Origin: Triplophysa rosa
Taxonomy: Eukaryota; Chordata; Actinopteri; Cypriniformes; Nemacheilidae
NCBI RefSeq assembly: GCF_024868665.1
Contig: NC_079891.1
Location: 12,416,229-12,480,228, forward strand
Direction of reading: 5' to 3'
Length of the DNA stretch: 64,000 nucleotides
This document shows, piece by piece, positions 46,457 through 58,653 of the stretch. The stretch's first letter is position 1. The number at the start of each line of letters is the position of its first letter. The notes beneath the pieces are model-generated. The model did not search any database. It was given only the letters and a program-made list of their open reading frames with translations, and was not told where the DNA came from. A program made the position numbers and the translations under genes.

Positions 46457-49400
46457 TCTTCCACTAATTGTTGATTCAGTGCTGAGTATTGAGTTCACTA
46501 TTGATGTCTCCAGACATGCAGAAAATACGACACAAGGTCAGTTTTTCCTTTCCTCACCACATTGCTTTGATATCTAACAACATTGTGTATTGCTATAAAA
46601 CCACAGTTCTTGATGGTGGTGAGAGTAAAGCATTTATATTGATCAATAACGGGTTAGCTGAAGCTCTTCGCTTCCAATGATTTATTTCTGGTTCACTGCT
46701 GTCACTGTCTTTATGTGGACTGTGACAGGCGAAACAAATCAAGAGACACTGTCTGCAGTAAACTATTACACACATCTAACATTGGTTTGCAGTTAGTGCA
46801 AGAATTAACAAAAATGTATTAAAAATCATAAATGAGGCTGAATGGTAAAATCAACAATTTTGTAAATATAGCCTACACAAGTACAAATGCAATTTGCATA
46901 TAGAGCAAACATTTGCATAATGTTGTATTAATATTAGCCAAATTACCTGCACATGTGAATTTACCACAACATTTTGATTTTGAATAATGCACAGCATCTG
47001 AACAACAAAAGAAACTGGAAACATTTTAACTTCCCTTTTAAAAGCTAAACATACCAAACATATTTATTTAGCTGTCTAACAGCTAATTGTATGGTTAGTT
47101 GCATTTTATTTCATTTTATTTTGTTAAAAAATCCTGTCCATCAGAATAGATAGACAGACCATTTTTGAGAATAAATTTCAGATGTCATCATTTCAGCATA
47201 CGTAATTTGAATGGCTCCAATATTGTGAAACAGTAAGCATGGCTGCATCAATTGTCATTTATAAAATATAACAAATCAGTAAATTCAAATATCCCAGAGA
47301 AATGTGAGGAAAGCTATTAATATCTGAGAGTCTGGTCTTTTTATAGTTGAAAATATCTCCTACTCTCCTCTATAGGATCCATATCTCTCCATATAACTGC
47401 TCTGGGCCCCCTTTGTTCTACCAGCATGCCTAGAGGCAATGTGGTTTAAACAAGCGGAGTGATTTTTGCTTTTCAACTGTTTCATGAGTCTTAACAAAGC
47501 AGAAGCATAATGAGAGGCAGAAATAGAGATTTTTAAAATCAGAACCTTTTTAGAATAAATATAAAACATGATTTATCTTTGAGTATTAACCAAAAAAAAA
47601 GAAAAGCCAAAAGATTTTTAAATCTAAAGTGTAAGAATCGGATAAAAATAAATCAATGATCAATGAAAACATTTTTTTACATAACCCAATCACTTTTCTA
47701 TTATCTCTACATAAACAGCAAACATGCATGATCCTGATCCTGAAATCAGTGAGCTGTAACATTAGCTGTCATTGTAGAATATAGCATTATAACATGTATA
47801 ATTTGTTTTTATTGAACTCTATAACGACACTAAAATCATTTATTTTTGAGTCCACAACCAGCCATTAGTATCCCCCTTCCGTTTGCCAGGGCTTAACACC
47901 ATGGACCAGCCAGACTGCAGGCAATTGATGACTATTCAATTCATGATATGCAAGCATTAATATGCTAAAATAAAATGACTTCTCTTTTTACTATCCTTGT
48001 TTCAGACTATCATTTAATCCTACATGACTATTTTCAATAATCACAACAATCCCTGTTTTACAGACCATTTTCAGGTTTTCTCACAATTATAAAACAAATA
48101 GAGAAAGATGCTTTGTCTCTTACAACCCATGTCTCAGGGTCAAGTTCCTCCATTCAGACAGGACATGGGGATCACTGGGGACTCACAAAAGGGGTTTAGT
48201 CTAGACAAAGTCCCCTCACCCAGTGCTCATAGCATGGTCGAGGTCCTCAGAGACTCATCATTCATTTGTTTCCATATTCTTTCACTGCTTGCCTAGTTAG
48301 ACACCATATGTTGTCTCACTAAGGCCTTCAACTTGAACTTCAAAAACAAAACAAAACAAAAGATGGAAGATAAGCCAACAGAAAAATCAAAGTTTTTTCT
48401 TTAAATTTTAGTCTAAAAATGAATACATCAAAATGGTAGTGTACATTAAAAAATAAAATAAAAAATGTCTACATGTTAAAGCATTTACATTTTCATACAG
48501 CTTATAATAATTTTGCTTAAAAAATAATGGTAATAATTAGCTTTAATTAGATTAGATTTTAATTAGATTTTCAGTGAACTAGACTGGACAATGTTTTTGA
48601 ATGACTGTGGATTTTAGACCAGACACCTGCAGATCACCCACAGGACATCCTTATTGTAATAATCATGAAGGAGTGGTTTCCACCAATCCTGCTCAACTAT
48701 GCCTGTATTCATATGTGTGAGAGAGGCCTTACCATGGCTAACTCTAATGCAAATCACCCTGAAAACAGGGGAATATCTGTCTGTATGTCTGTGCGTGTTT
48801 ATAACAAACCTCTTCCTCCTTTTATGCCTTAAGCATTGTTCAAACATGGACTGGCTTCACCTTATGGAAGGATATAACAAAAAGGCTGTTTCACCAACCT
48901 TGCACCACTATTAACAAGAGATTTAAAAGGCCCCAGACTCATAAAGAGAGTTGTTGGTTATAAAAATTTCAATTTTACAGTACAATATCCTGATCTTATA
49001 ACAAGTTCGTCACCCAGACTTTTTTAATTCACATATAATATGTACCTATAAAAAGCATTAAGATCGGGAAAATCCTACCTTTGCTTAGAACTTCAAAAAA
49101 ACGTGTAATGTGTAAACATTAGTTTAAAACAAAGGACTGCAGTCCCAAACATTCTTGTTTATTTGTTTTAAATTTTTAATAAGAAACAAACAAATGAAAT
49201 ATCCATAAAAAATATATATGTACATACCAAAACGACACCATATTTACACATTAAACTAATTAATTAAAATGTAATATTGTATATGTATTTAGCATCTTTC
49301 TTTGCATAGCATAACATACATTTCTTCATTGCAATGATTTATATTTAGAATAAAGGCTGATGAACTGAACCCTAGAGGTCTCCACTCACACACAGACTCT

Positions 49401-50644
49401 CAACAGAGCGTTTACATGTGTTGTCCACACACAAGCTCATACAGTTGAACCAAAATTCATTGGGATGAATGAGTCATGCAATACCGCAATCCTATATTTA
49501 TGGGGTTTTGAGACAGACCTGGATCTTTACTCATACTGCAGCCAACGCTCTGAGTCATCAAGACACACCATCGCTGCACTGACATCATCCTATCATGACA
49601 AACACACCTGTAATGCCCAAAGATGACATCACTCTCATTAAGGTAATGTTAAGAACCTCCAAATATCTGAGATAAAATGACAAGAAGAGAAATTGGAACT
49701 TGGAAGAGCTTAATGAAGAGTCAGGATCATTGGCAAAATACAGTATATTGTTCACTCAAATTATTATGAAGATTCCAAAATGACATAACTCAAAAATAAT
49801 GTTTTTATTGAGCATTCCAATTAATATCAATCAAACTGCAGTTGGTTTGTTTTGAGTTAAACCATAATGACTCAAAAAATACAGCTAAGTAACACAATAA
49901 AAACATGATAACATAATAACGTAATAAAAAAGATGAGTTTTTAATTTTTTTATCTTATTTTGTAAACAAACTCTTCAACTTTTCTTAAATACGTGTACAA
50001 ATATTACTGTTGTATTTCTTAAAAGTGATTATGAACTTGTTTTCTTTGCAGTATTTGAGGTCTGAAAAAATACAGAGCAGATTTTATGTTATTTTTACAT
50101 TTTTCTCAAATTTTCGTGTTTTTCAAAACAGCTATGAGCAACAGCTGCCTTTCAAAACCAACTGATTAAAAAGAGAGAGCGCAAGCTTTGTGAACCTGCA
50201 TGTGTGTGAAAGAGGCCAGAGACATGAATGCCTCTCCCAATGAGAGATGGGGGCATATTGAAAAGTTTATTAAATTACCCTGATTAACAATTTAGCCACA
50301 AATAGAGTGGCGGAGGAGCTCTATGAAGAGGCCCTAACACCATTCATACCTTGAGCTGCAGGGTCGAAAGGTTCCTCAAGTTCACATGCTCTAGGCCTTT
50401 GTTATGCTAACGCTTCAGCCCCCCACTTCATGGCCAGACAGAAACTATTTTTAAGAACTTGCTGTTCACAAGTGCACCATTGCATTGTGTGGTCAGAGCT
50501 CTAAGGCCTTTTTTTACAGAGGAGCATTTGAGAGGGCTACTGGTGACGGTGTGTATGTAGGAGAAGGTGCTGAGAAATGCTCTTGTACAACAAAATGTTA
50601 CTTATAAGGTTTAATGTGTATAACTTATGTTGTGCTTCTTATTT
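46457..50644. other. Transposon-poor intergenic stretch
   Basis: No gene recognised and no clear transposon ends. 50200-50480 is less AT-rich, with homeodomain-like ATTA/TAAT sites near 50268-50300. It could be a conserved regulatory element, but I have no comparison to show it. Confidence 0.4.
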
Positions 50645-50652
50645 TTAACAAC

Positions 50653-50663
50653 ATTGTGTGTGC

Positions 50664-50694
<31 letters not shown>

Positions 50695-50762
50695 TGTGTG
50701 TGTGTGCGTGCTATGCATGTGTGTGTGCGTGTGCATGCGTGTGTGTTCGTGTGCGTGTGTTG
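50653..50762. repeat. (TG)n/(CGTG)n microsatellite
   Basis: About 110 bp of alternating TG with CG variants; produces the CVCVCV-type ORF at 50627-50836. Confidence 0.9.
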
Positions 50763-50764
50763 TA

Positions 50765-53600
50765 CAACATTATAACATGATGCAGCTAAATGTTTCCATT
50801 ACAGCAACTTTAAATATAAATAACAGATTTGACTAATGTGGGTTACCATGTAAATTCAGAAAATTTATATTTTACAGGTCACAATGATTATTTTGTGTTA
50901 GTTTTTTTTTATAATAACAAAATTGCAATTGCTAATGTATGCCTAATATCCGGGCCTAAATAAGGAAAAACAGTCAGAATAAAAAACAACGATTGTATAC
51001 AGTATGTAGCCTATAAAGACGCATTCGCCTAAATTGAATGACTGAATAAAAATAACATGAGTGTGATTTTCACTGTGATCATTTTGCTTAATATTTGTTT
51101 TCAATGATTTTGCGGCAAAGGGGATGAATACGGATAAATATACGTTGAATAAACATAGTCGAAAAAAGTATTGAGATGATCGGTCAGTGATCCCTGCTTT
51201 CATGGGGATGAGTAATCAATATGACTTTAACAAGAACAGGTCAGCAGATAACACGCCTTGCGGTCAAGGTCATATACCGGCCAAACACCCTTTGACCAAA
51301 GGTCAAGTTCTTTATCACAGAGGAAGAGACTATACGAAAAATAAATCAAACAATATTTTTATTAATAAAAATCAAATACATTAAATGCATTCAACCAGAC
51401 AAATGGTATAGGCCTTTACAGACAGGTCGCATTCATTGACACAGACACTACAACAACAACAACAATAAAAATAACAACAAAATAATAAGAAGCTACATGT
51501 AACGATTTATTGTGAATTTCAGCGCTTATTATCCTATGGTGCCATGAAAACAGTGTGAAATAATTGAGGATTGATCCAACATAGCAGATACATAATGCAA
51601 GCGAGACAGAAGGGCAGAACCGTTAGGACATGCAAAAACAGAAAATTAATATATAGGCTATATTGCAGACATCTTTCATCCCCGTGATCTTACTGTTTTA
51701 TGTGATCACGTCAGGTGCGCGCGTCCGTGATTCCTTTTATGTCCGTCATCATCCCGATGCAAAAGAATAAGTCTGATGACCGGCTCCACGTGAAAGCCTA
51801 ATTACTTGATGAAGAGAATTCTCTGTCTCTCTATCTCTCCCGCCCTAGAGCCCGCCCTCCCCTCTCTTTTAATTATCACATCTCTGGATTCCACTTGCCA
51901 CGCAGAGCTGTGGCAGATTCTATTCAAACTAATACCTCATATACCCACAGCAGGTCAATTTGCTCATGATGTCTTCATGTAGTAGCTGGGCTTGATTTCC
52001 AAGAATGGCTTTTGTGGGTCATTTCAGATTTTCCCAGAACATCCACACTCTTATTTCATAGTTAATGCTTAAAATAAAGAGACCTATCTGTTTCAGCCAA
52101 GCAGCACTGGGCTTCAGAGGCTCTGGCCATTAGGTAGGCTATTCTCTGAGACAACAGAGTGGGCACCAGTAGGGTGAGGTGAATTGTAAGGTGTGAAAGT
52201 TCACAGCTGGGGATCTGACCCAATGGGCCCACAAAGCAAGCCTGAAATGAATCCCTCTTTCAAAGCTGCTTGGCGCCTTTTGTAAAAGTCTCATTAAGAA
52301 AACACTAAAGGTGTAGTAAAGAAAAATTTATAATCATGAATTCTGTTGCAACTATTTCCTGTGACATGCCACATTACAGTATGATTTATTTATAGTTTAA
52401 TGTGTTTGTTCCAAGAACATGCCTAAAGACACAATATTCACCACTTTTCTGTGGTTTCACAAAAATGTATCGGAGCATATATTAATTTTCACTGCATTCC
52501 TTATGTCTTTCCCCGTGTAAAGGGTGCTTGGGCCATGCAACTATGTCAATAATGTACTGAGGTGACATTTACATTGAGAGAAGTATAGATGCACAGAATA
52601 GCTCCACCAGTGTAATTCCTTTAAATAACATTGTCTCTAGAAACATTGCATGACATTTGATAGGAAGTGTGTAATACATCTAAGTAGACTGGATATCATA
52701 ATATAAATGCCACATTCTTTCAAAGTTTACAGAAAAAATGAATGTTGTACATAGTAAGAGCATTTCCTGCCTCCATTTTCAGAGTAAAATATTAATGATC
52801 ATAATGAAAGTCCTACACACCTGAAAGATGGTGTGTTTTAAACACTGAACAAATGAGCATACATTATAATTGTATTATAATTATATAATAGTATGGTACA
52901 ACAAACCAGTTGTTTTTATATTATAGCAAATATTAATAATTATGCTGATATGCTGTGTTTGAATATAAAATTTTTACAGAAAAAAAATGTGCTGTGAAAT
53001 TCACCTGGGCTTCTCTGTTACCTACAGGCTGAGCAGCTGGGGGCCCTCGCACACATTTCAAAGAATGTTTCATTAATAAAAGACAGAAAGCGGATATAAT
53101 ATTACTGTTTCCAAATTTTTATTTTAAAATCACCATGAAAATAACGAGTGCCATTGAGAAACAAGAGTGTTTGATTGACTGTACAAAAGCTGGGCTGTAG
53201 TATTTTCATACTGTATATATATTGCAGAGCAAGGGAGTTAGAACTAAGGGAACAGACACCAAGGAGAAAGCCGGGATGAAAAGCAGAAATGCCTGTGAAA
53301 GTTGACTGTGATCTCCTGTGACCCAGATATACTATATCACCTAAAAATAAAACACGCAGCAGGGATAGTAATGAAGGCAATTTGCCACCACTGAACAAAC
53401 AATAAAAGAAAATGGAAATGTTCATTTATTGACATCGCTTGTAAATGTTAATTAGATTACATTTATATTACAGATTAGAAATAACATTTAGTCAAATAAT
53501 CTGTTTCAAATGGACGTTATGTATATTCTTGCAAAGTTTTGTCCTGCTTGGTAAGTATGCAAGAAAATATATCTGTAAATTTCAGATATGTTTGTAAGTA
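50765..53600. other. Transposon-poor intergenic stretch
   Basis: No coding region supported. A short CAA tract lies near 51450-51480. 51690-52290 and 52980-53080 look compositionally unlike the AT-rich surroundings and are candidates for conserved non-coding sequence only. Confidence 0.4.
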
Positions 53601-53602
53601 GG

Positions 53603-53671
53603 GATGCACGGTATATGACCGATACTTATGGCCGATAAATGGTAATTTATATGTTGTCGTCTGGACAATAT
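53603..53671. repeat. Fragment of a GGGATGCACGG-type hAT repeat interrupted by LTR element C
   Basis: TAGGGATGCACGGTATATGA followed by GGCCGATAAATG resembles the end of a common fish hAT-derived repeat. The sequence resumes after the LTR element at 56423 (CAGGCCGATAAATTATAAAT). Its far end is not established. Confidence 0.45.
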
Positions 53672-53798
53672 TGTCACAGTTTTAGTCTATTTGGTTTTGT
53701 TTCATGTGTTCCTGTTTTGCCTGTGTTCCCTCATTAGTTACCCTCGTTGTTAATTGCCCCACACCTGTTTATGTTCTCCCCAGATTATGTTCCCTTTA

Positions 53799-54036
53799 GG
53801 GCTTTTCACACTTGAAATCGTTAACCCCGGGTTGTTTTAAACCCCAGGTAAATACAATTTAGTTAACCCTGCAAAAGTGGTGCTAACCCTGCTTCGGAGC
53901 AGGGTTTCATAACCCCGGGTAAAATGCGGTGATAACACCGCTTCAAAATTACAAGTGTGAAACGTTCGTTTACCCCAGGTTAAAAGCGGGGTTTAGAACG
54001 AAGATAACCTGGGGTTAAGCGCAGTGTGAAAAGGCC
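53799..54036. mobile_element. Harbinger-like MITE nested in the 5' LTR of family C
   Basis: 238 bp, GGGCTTTTCACAC…GTGTGAAAAGGCC, with TTA/TTG flanks (53796-53798, 54037-54039). The intact 3' LTR shows the empty site near 56262. The interior is packed with AACCCCGGGT/ACCTGGGGTT inverted motifs. Confidence 0.8.
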
Positions 54037-54088
54037 TTGTGTATTTAAGCCTGTTCCTTAGTTCTTTGTCTGCTTTTTATATTGTTTC

Positions 54089-54607
54089 TGTCATGGTTCT
54101 GCCCCACCTTGTCTTGCTTTTCTTGACCTAGTGGCAGAACCATGATAGAACCTCTTGTTTTATGTAGAGAGAGTCATTTTGACCCTGTCGGCCTTCGATA
54201 CTCTCTCCGGTCCTTGTCTGTGTTCCCGCCCTTTTGTATCTCTCGTTACTGGTTGTTTATTAGTTCATGCCCCACACCTGTTCCCCTTTGATTTGTCCCT
54301 TTATTTAATGCCCCTGTGTTCTCTGTCTTGTGTCGGTTCATTGTGCTGTGTCGTGTTGCTTGGGGTGAGTTCATGTCTTGTCAGTATAGTCTAGTCTTTT
54401 GTAGTTATATGGTTAAATGTTATTTTTTAGTCCTGTCTAGTTTAGTTAGTCCGTGTTCCTGTTTATATCTTGGTTATTTTACCCCATCGTGGGTTTTTGT
54501 TTTGTCCATGTTTTATTATTATTAAAGTCTTGTTAACCCCTTACCTCCTGTCTGCACTTGGGTCCTCTGTTCTTTGTATCTCTGTCTCACCCGAGAGATC
54601 CGTGACA
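54089..54607 (+). mobile_element. Solo LTR (A-like) nested in the 5' LTR of family C
   Basis: 519 bp, TGTCATGG…CGTGACA, with a perfect target duplication GTTTC (54084-54088 and 54608-54612). The uninterrupted sequence is seen in the 3' LTR near 56312-56318. Confidence 0.92.
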
Positions 54608-54718
54608 GTTTCGTGTGATTGTGATTCTCCTGTTTTGGTTCCAGTGTTATTATTAAAGAACTCTTTGGATCATACCTTTTTCGTCGTGTGCTTCATATTA
54701 CAGCAAATCCCGTAACAG

Positions 54719-54728
54719 AAAGGCAGAC
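54719..54728 (+). promoter_or_regulatory. Self-complementary primer-binding site of family C
   Basis: AAAGGCAGAC, one base after the 5' LTR, is the exact reverse complement of GTCTGCCTTT (56297-56306) in the 3' LTR, which starts 30 nt after a TATTTAA box (56267-56273). Confidence 0.72.
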
Positions 54729-54795
54729 CTAAAAAGTATGTTTTAAGCGGTGTTTTCCTTTTTGTTCGTTTTGTCATTTTTTTTCCCGCTCCCTG

Positions 54796-56074
54796 ATGGC
54801 TTTCCCTGCGGTCCAGCTCATCCGCCTGGAGCAGGGAGACCGTTCGCTGGAGGACCACACCAAGGAATTTTTAGATCTGCCGTGCCTTACAAACTTCCCT
54901 GACCACTCTGTTTTTATTATGGTGTAAGGCATGCCTCCCAGCAAATGGTCCCCAGGAGGAATCCGCCACTTTTGTGCTGGAGAAAAATTGACTATTTTTT
55001 TTCCGTTTGCCCGGCCGAGGACACCTCCGGCCCCACTCCCACCCAGAGACCAGCCAAACATCACCCTGCCACACGGAGCGTTTGCCAGAAAACACCACAG
55101 ACGGAGAGCCTGTGCCCACCACGACTCAAGCACCAGCACGCGAGCCTGAGCCCTGGAGTCTGAGCCTCAAGATGCGTCTGACCAGGTGCGGAGCCGGCAA
55201 CACCGGGCATCGCCGTGGTAGATCGTGGACATCGAGGGCTTCGAGGGAAGCCCCGGCCTCACTCCTAATGCAGAAAGTGAGCTATTACTGGATTCTGCCA
55301 TTACAGACTGAAGAAATGAAGAGGAATGTTGGCTGCTGCCTTCCCCACTGGTCCCGTCTAGCCCTTCCAAGCCCCCGATGGTCCCATCCAGCCCTCCCAA
55401 GCCCCCGCTGGTCCCGTCCAGCTCTTCGTCAGCCAGCACCTCCTCTTCAGCCTCCTAGAAGGTCCCACCCAGCCTTCCTCTCCCGCCTCCACTGTTGTCG
55501 TCAGCCAGTCCGTCTGCCCTTGGTCTGCTGGCAACCGGAGATCCCTCAGCTCACCCTCTGCACGGATGAGCTTCGGGATCTCCAGCTGCCAGCTACCTCA
55601 GAGGTGGAGTATTCCATGTCCCAAGACCCGGACTCCACCTCGGCCCTCCGACCCAGCGGCTATACCTTGGCTCCTTCCTCCCTCATCTCCACCATGTCCC
55701 GTCAACCTACCAGCTTCACCAGGCTACAATCCTCCGGCTACACCTCGTCACTCCGTCCCTATGGCTGTGTCAGGCTCCTCCTTCCCCCAGCTCCACCTCC
55801 ATCCTCAGTCGCTCTGGCTCCACCGGGGTCTTCTGGGTCCCTGCCTTTGCCTCGGTCAACTGAGCCGTATGCTTCGCCTTTGCCCTCTGGACCCTCGGTG
55901 TTACCCGGGCTCTCTGTCTATTCATCTCCACCCTGGGCTCCTTCCACCACCCTGGCTGGTCTCTGGACCTCCATCAGGCTCCTCCTGCTCCAGGCCCCCT
56001 GGCTCCTCCCACCAACCACACCGCCCTGGCCCTATGGACTATTTCCTGCCGCCTTCCCCTCGTCCACCTCCTGA
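54796..56074 (+). pseudogene. gag remnant and proline-rich region of family C
   Basis: The ATG at 54796 opens 43 codons (AFPAVQLIRLEQGDRSLEDH, then a TNFPDHSVF-type stretch) that I recognise as the start of a fish gypsy-type Gag; a stop follows at 54925. From about 55007 to 56074 one frame stays open for 355 residues, but it is almost pure proline, serine and leucine. Neighbouring frames are also open, so it reflects composition (CCTCC/CCCTCC-rich DNA) rather than a folded protein. Such regions often appear as false 'proline-rich' genes in fish annotation. No pol. Orientation matches the LTRs. Confidence 0.65.
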
Positions 56075-56810
56075 ACTCCCGCCCTCCCTCCTCAGTTAGA
56101 CTGTTACGGCGCGGGGACGCACCTTCCAGGAGGGGTGGTGAACTGTCACAGTTTTAGTCTATTTGGTTTTCTGTGTTCCTGTTTTGCCTGTGTTCCCTCA
56201 TTAGTTTCCCTAGTTGTTAATTGCCCCACACCTGTTTCTGTTCTCCCTGATTATGTTCACCTTATGTATTTAAGCCTGTCTGTTCCTTAGTTCTTTGTCT
56301 GCCTTTGATATTGTTTCGTGTGATTGTGATTATCCTGTTTTGGTTCCATTGTTATTATTAAAGAACTCTTTGAATTATACCTTTCTCATCGTGCGCTTGA
56401 TATTACAGGAAATCCCGTAACAAATATAATCAGGCCGATAAATTATAAATCATTTGCTCTGTTTGAATTACTTCTGGTGCACACTGCTCAGTCAAATTCC
56501 AGTACAGTAGGCTGCTGTCTTTCTGCCTTGATCATTAACTTACTGCTGTTAGCAAAACATAGTTGATGTAAGCACATTATGTAGATATTTATGAACGTGT
56601 AAAGTAATTTGTTTATTAAACATTAAATTGTTAAACCTTGTACCAGAAAAGTTTAAAAGATAAAGAATATTTAACTATAAAGTAGGCTTGATACATGTTT
56701 TTTTTTTAAAGTTAACGAAATGTTCCCTTGTTTTCTGTAGTCAATGTTTTAAAATAAAAGCAGTTGTCCACTTTTTGCCTTTTGTTTCAGGCTCAGAATT
56801 CCTTTATTAA

Positions 56811-57571
56811 AGGAGTCATATGGTGCAAACACGTGTTTTTCTGTGTCTTTGGTGTGTAATAAGTTGCCCATGCATGTATTAGACACGTAAAATTGCAAAA
56901 ATTAAAGTGTCAGAACAAAAGATGCATTCTATCTAAAAGCGAATGCTCACCCAGACCTGTTTAAAACGCCTCGTGTAACCACACCCCTACAAATCCACGT
57001 CAGTTCGTGGTATGAGTTGAAGACCGCCCAAAAGTATACGCAAGTAAGATGGATGTACCTGTCAGTACATTTGCTATGGAACCTGATGTTCCAAATATGG
57101 TAAGAGGCGTTACATTTCGGTCACACGCTTACAGTATTCGACCAATCATAGTACACCTCGCTTTTCAGAGCGATGAGCTTTGTAAAAAATCTGCGCGTTT
57201 CAGAGAGGCCGGGCAAAGAGGAGATACAAACATGCACGGTATGTGGAAAATACAGTGTATTTGAACCTTAAGGCCAGGTTTCACAGACAAGGCTTAGCTT
57301 AAGCCAGGACTAGACCTTAGTTAAATTAGGATATTTTAGGCACTTTTATAAAAATGCCTTAGAAAAATACATTACTGGTTTGCATCTTGAGACAAAACAA
57401 TGTCACTGACATATTTTGAGATATGTCAGGGCAAGTTATTTTCAGTTTAAACAGGTCAAACATTCATTTTATTCTGGGACTAGTCTAAGCCTTGTCTGTG
57501 AAACCGGGCATAAATTGCATTACATCTAAAACAAATGATAATATTCGTTTTAGCCATTTCATACGACCCCT
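56811..57571. mobile_element. TTAA-flanked (Kolobok/piggyBac-type) non-autonomous element with nested MITE
   Basis: AGGAGTCATATG at the left and CATACGACCCCT at the right are flanked by TTAA (56807-56810 and 57572-57575). 761 bp, including a nested MITE at 57272-57510. The ORF at 57049-57264 lies inside the repeat and has no domain character. Confidence 0.75.
57272..57510. mobile_element. TAA-flanked MITE nested in the 56811 element
   Basis: CCAGGTTTCACAGACAAGGC at the left is mirrored by GCCTTGTCTGTGAAACCGGG at the right. The TAA flanks (57269-57271 and 57511-57513) suggest a PIF/Harbinger-type insertion. Confidence 0.75.
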
Positions 57572-57657
57572 TTAATATTATTATAGTAATAGGAATTATC
57601 AGTTATCATTATCTGACAAAATTGACATGTTGGTGCATCCTCAGGCTACAGACTAAC

Positions 57658-57855
57658 AGTGCCAGACAAAAAATGAAAGTTTGAGATGTCTTAACTGAAA
57701 ATAACTTGCCCAAACATATCTTAAAACATGTCAGTGCCATTGTTTTGCCTCAAGACGCAGACCAGTGATGTCAATGTCTTAATTTGGGCATAAATTGGGC
57801 AATTTAGGAATAGTCCTGGCTTAAGCTAGCCTTGTCTTTGAAACCGAGCCTATAG
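57658..57855. repeat. Partial second copy of the GTTTCACAGACAAGG MITE
   Basis: Shares CATGTCAGTGCCATTGTTTT-type interior and the right end CTTGTCTTTGAAACCGAGCC with the family of 57272-57510; the left end is missing. Confidence 0.65.
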
Positions 57856-57859
57856 TTTT

Positions 57860-58653
57860 TAAGGGGAAATAATAGTGATTTATACATGCACATAGTTATA
57901 TATTCATTTTAAACTGATCCTGATCACAGTAGGTTCAAAAGCAGAAAACACTTTTTTAAAAGGCAGATCTTCCACCATGAGGTGGGTCCTTGACTCATTT
58001 TTTAAAATAAAATTGAAATAACACACATTTCCTTAAATAAATTATGCCTTATATTCACTATGTATTTAAACATAAAACATGAACAGTGAAGGTACCCGAG
58101 AGCTATGGTGCAAATTAAAAATATAAATTACACTTTTATATTATGGCACAATAAATGTTTCATTTGACAAAACTTATTAATGCAAATAAATATACATAAT
58201 AAATCCATCAGTTTGCTGTTCCTTAGCAGTCTGAAATTTACCCCTCAGTATAACTTTCTGAAATTCACAGGCTCGGTTTGCTAATAAGACATTCAAAATG
58301 TTTACTTGATTTGATGTACAGTAGATGTTGAGGTACGTAGGTATACAAATGTAGAATAATATGTTATTAATCATAAATGTATTACTAAATTGTAACAACT
58401 TTAGATATGAGTTTAGAAAGCATATGAAGCACAATACAATATACAATAAGTGAAAGGAAACAAACATTTCACAATTCAGCCATTAAAGCAACATTTATAA
58501 CAACACAATGCAAAAAGGCAAGAATATGACACTCATCATTAAATCTATTCATGTTTCACAGTTGTAGTTAGACAAAGACCCTTTTCACAAACACCCAAAC
58601 GTTTTTGTAAACACAGGAGGGGGTGATCTTGTTTACTTTAAACAATAATAGGG
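57860..58653. other. Intergenic sequence, nothing recognised
   Basis: AT-rich, no supported gene. Confidence 0.5.

Larger units (their letters stand above)
53672..56422 (+). mobile_element. Non-autonomous LTR retrotransposon, family C, with two nested insertions
   Basis: 5' LTR 53672-54717 (interrupted twice) and 3' LTR 56144-56422 (279 bp), TGTCACAG…CGTAACA. The target duplication AATAT is perfect (53667-53671 and 56423-56427). The inside (54718-56143) has a short gag remnant and a long proline/serine-rich low-complexity region, no pol. The 3' side ends in a purine-rich stretch (GGAGGGGTGGTGAA) before the 3' LTR. The primer site is self-complementary to the LTR. Confidence 0.92.

Noticed and set aside
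50627..50836. 69-residue CVCV-type ORF
   Set aside because: Microsatellite translation.
51187..51384. 65-residue ORF as a small gene
   Set aside because: No domain, no conserved composition, and it lies in ordinary AT-rich DNA; the length is expected by chance.
55007..56074. 355-residue proline-rich plus ORF as a host gene
   Set aside because: Lies wholly between the two LTRs of element C; low complexity, neighbouring frames also open, no domain.
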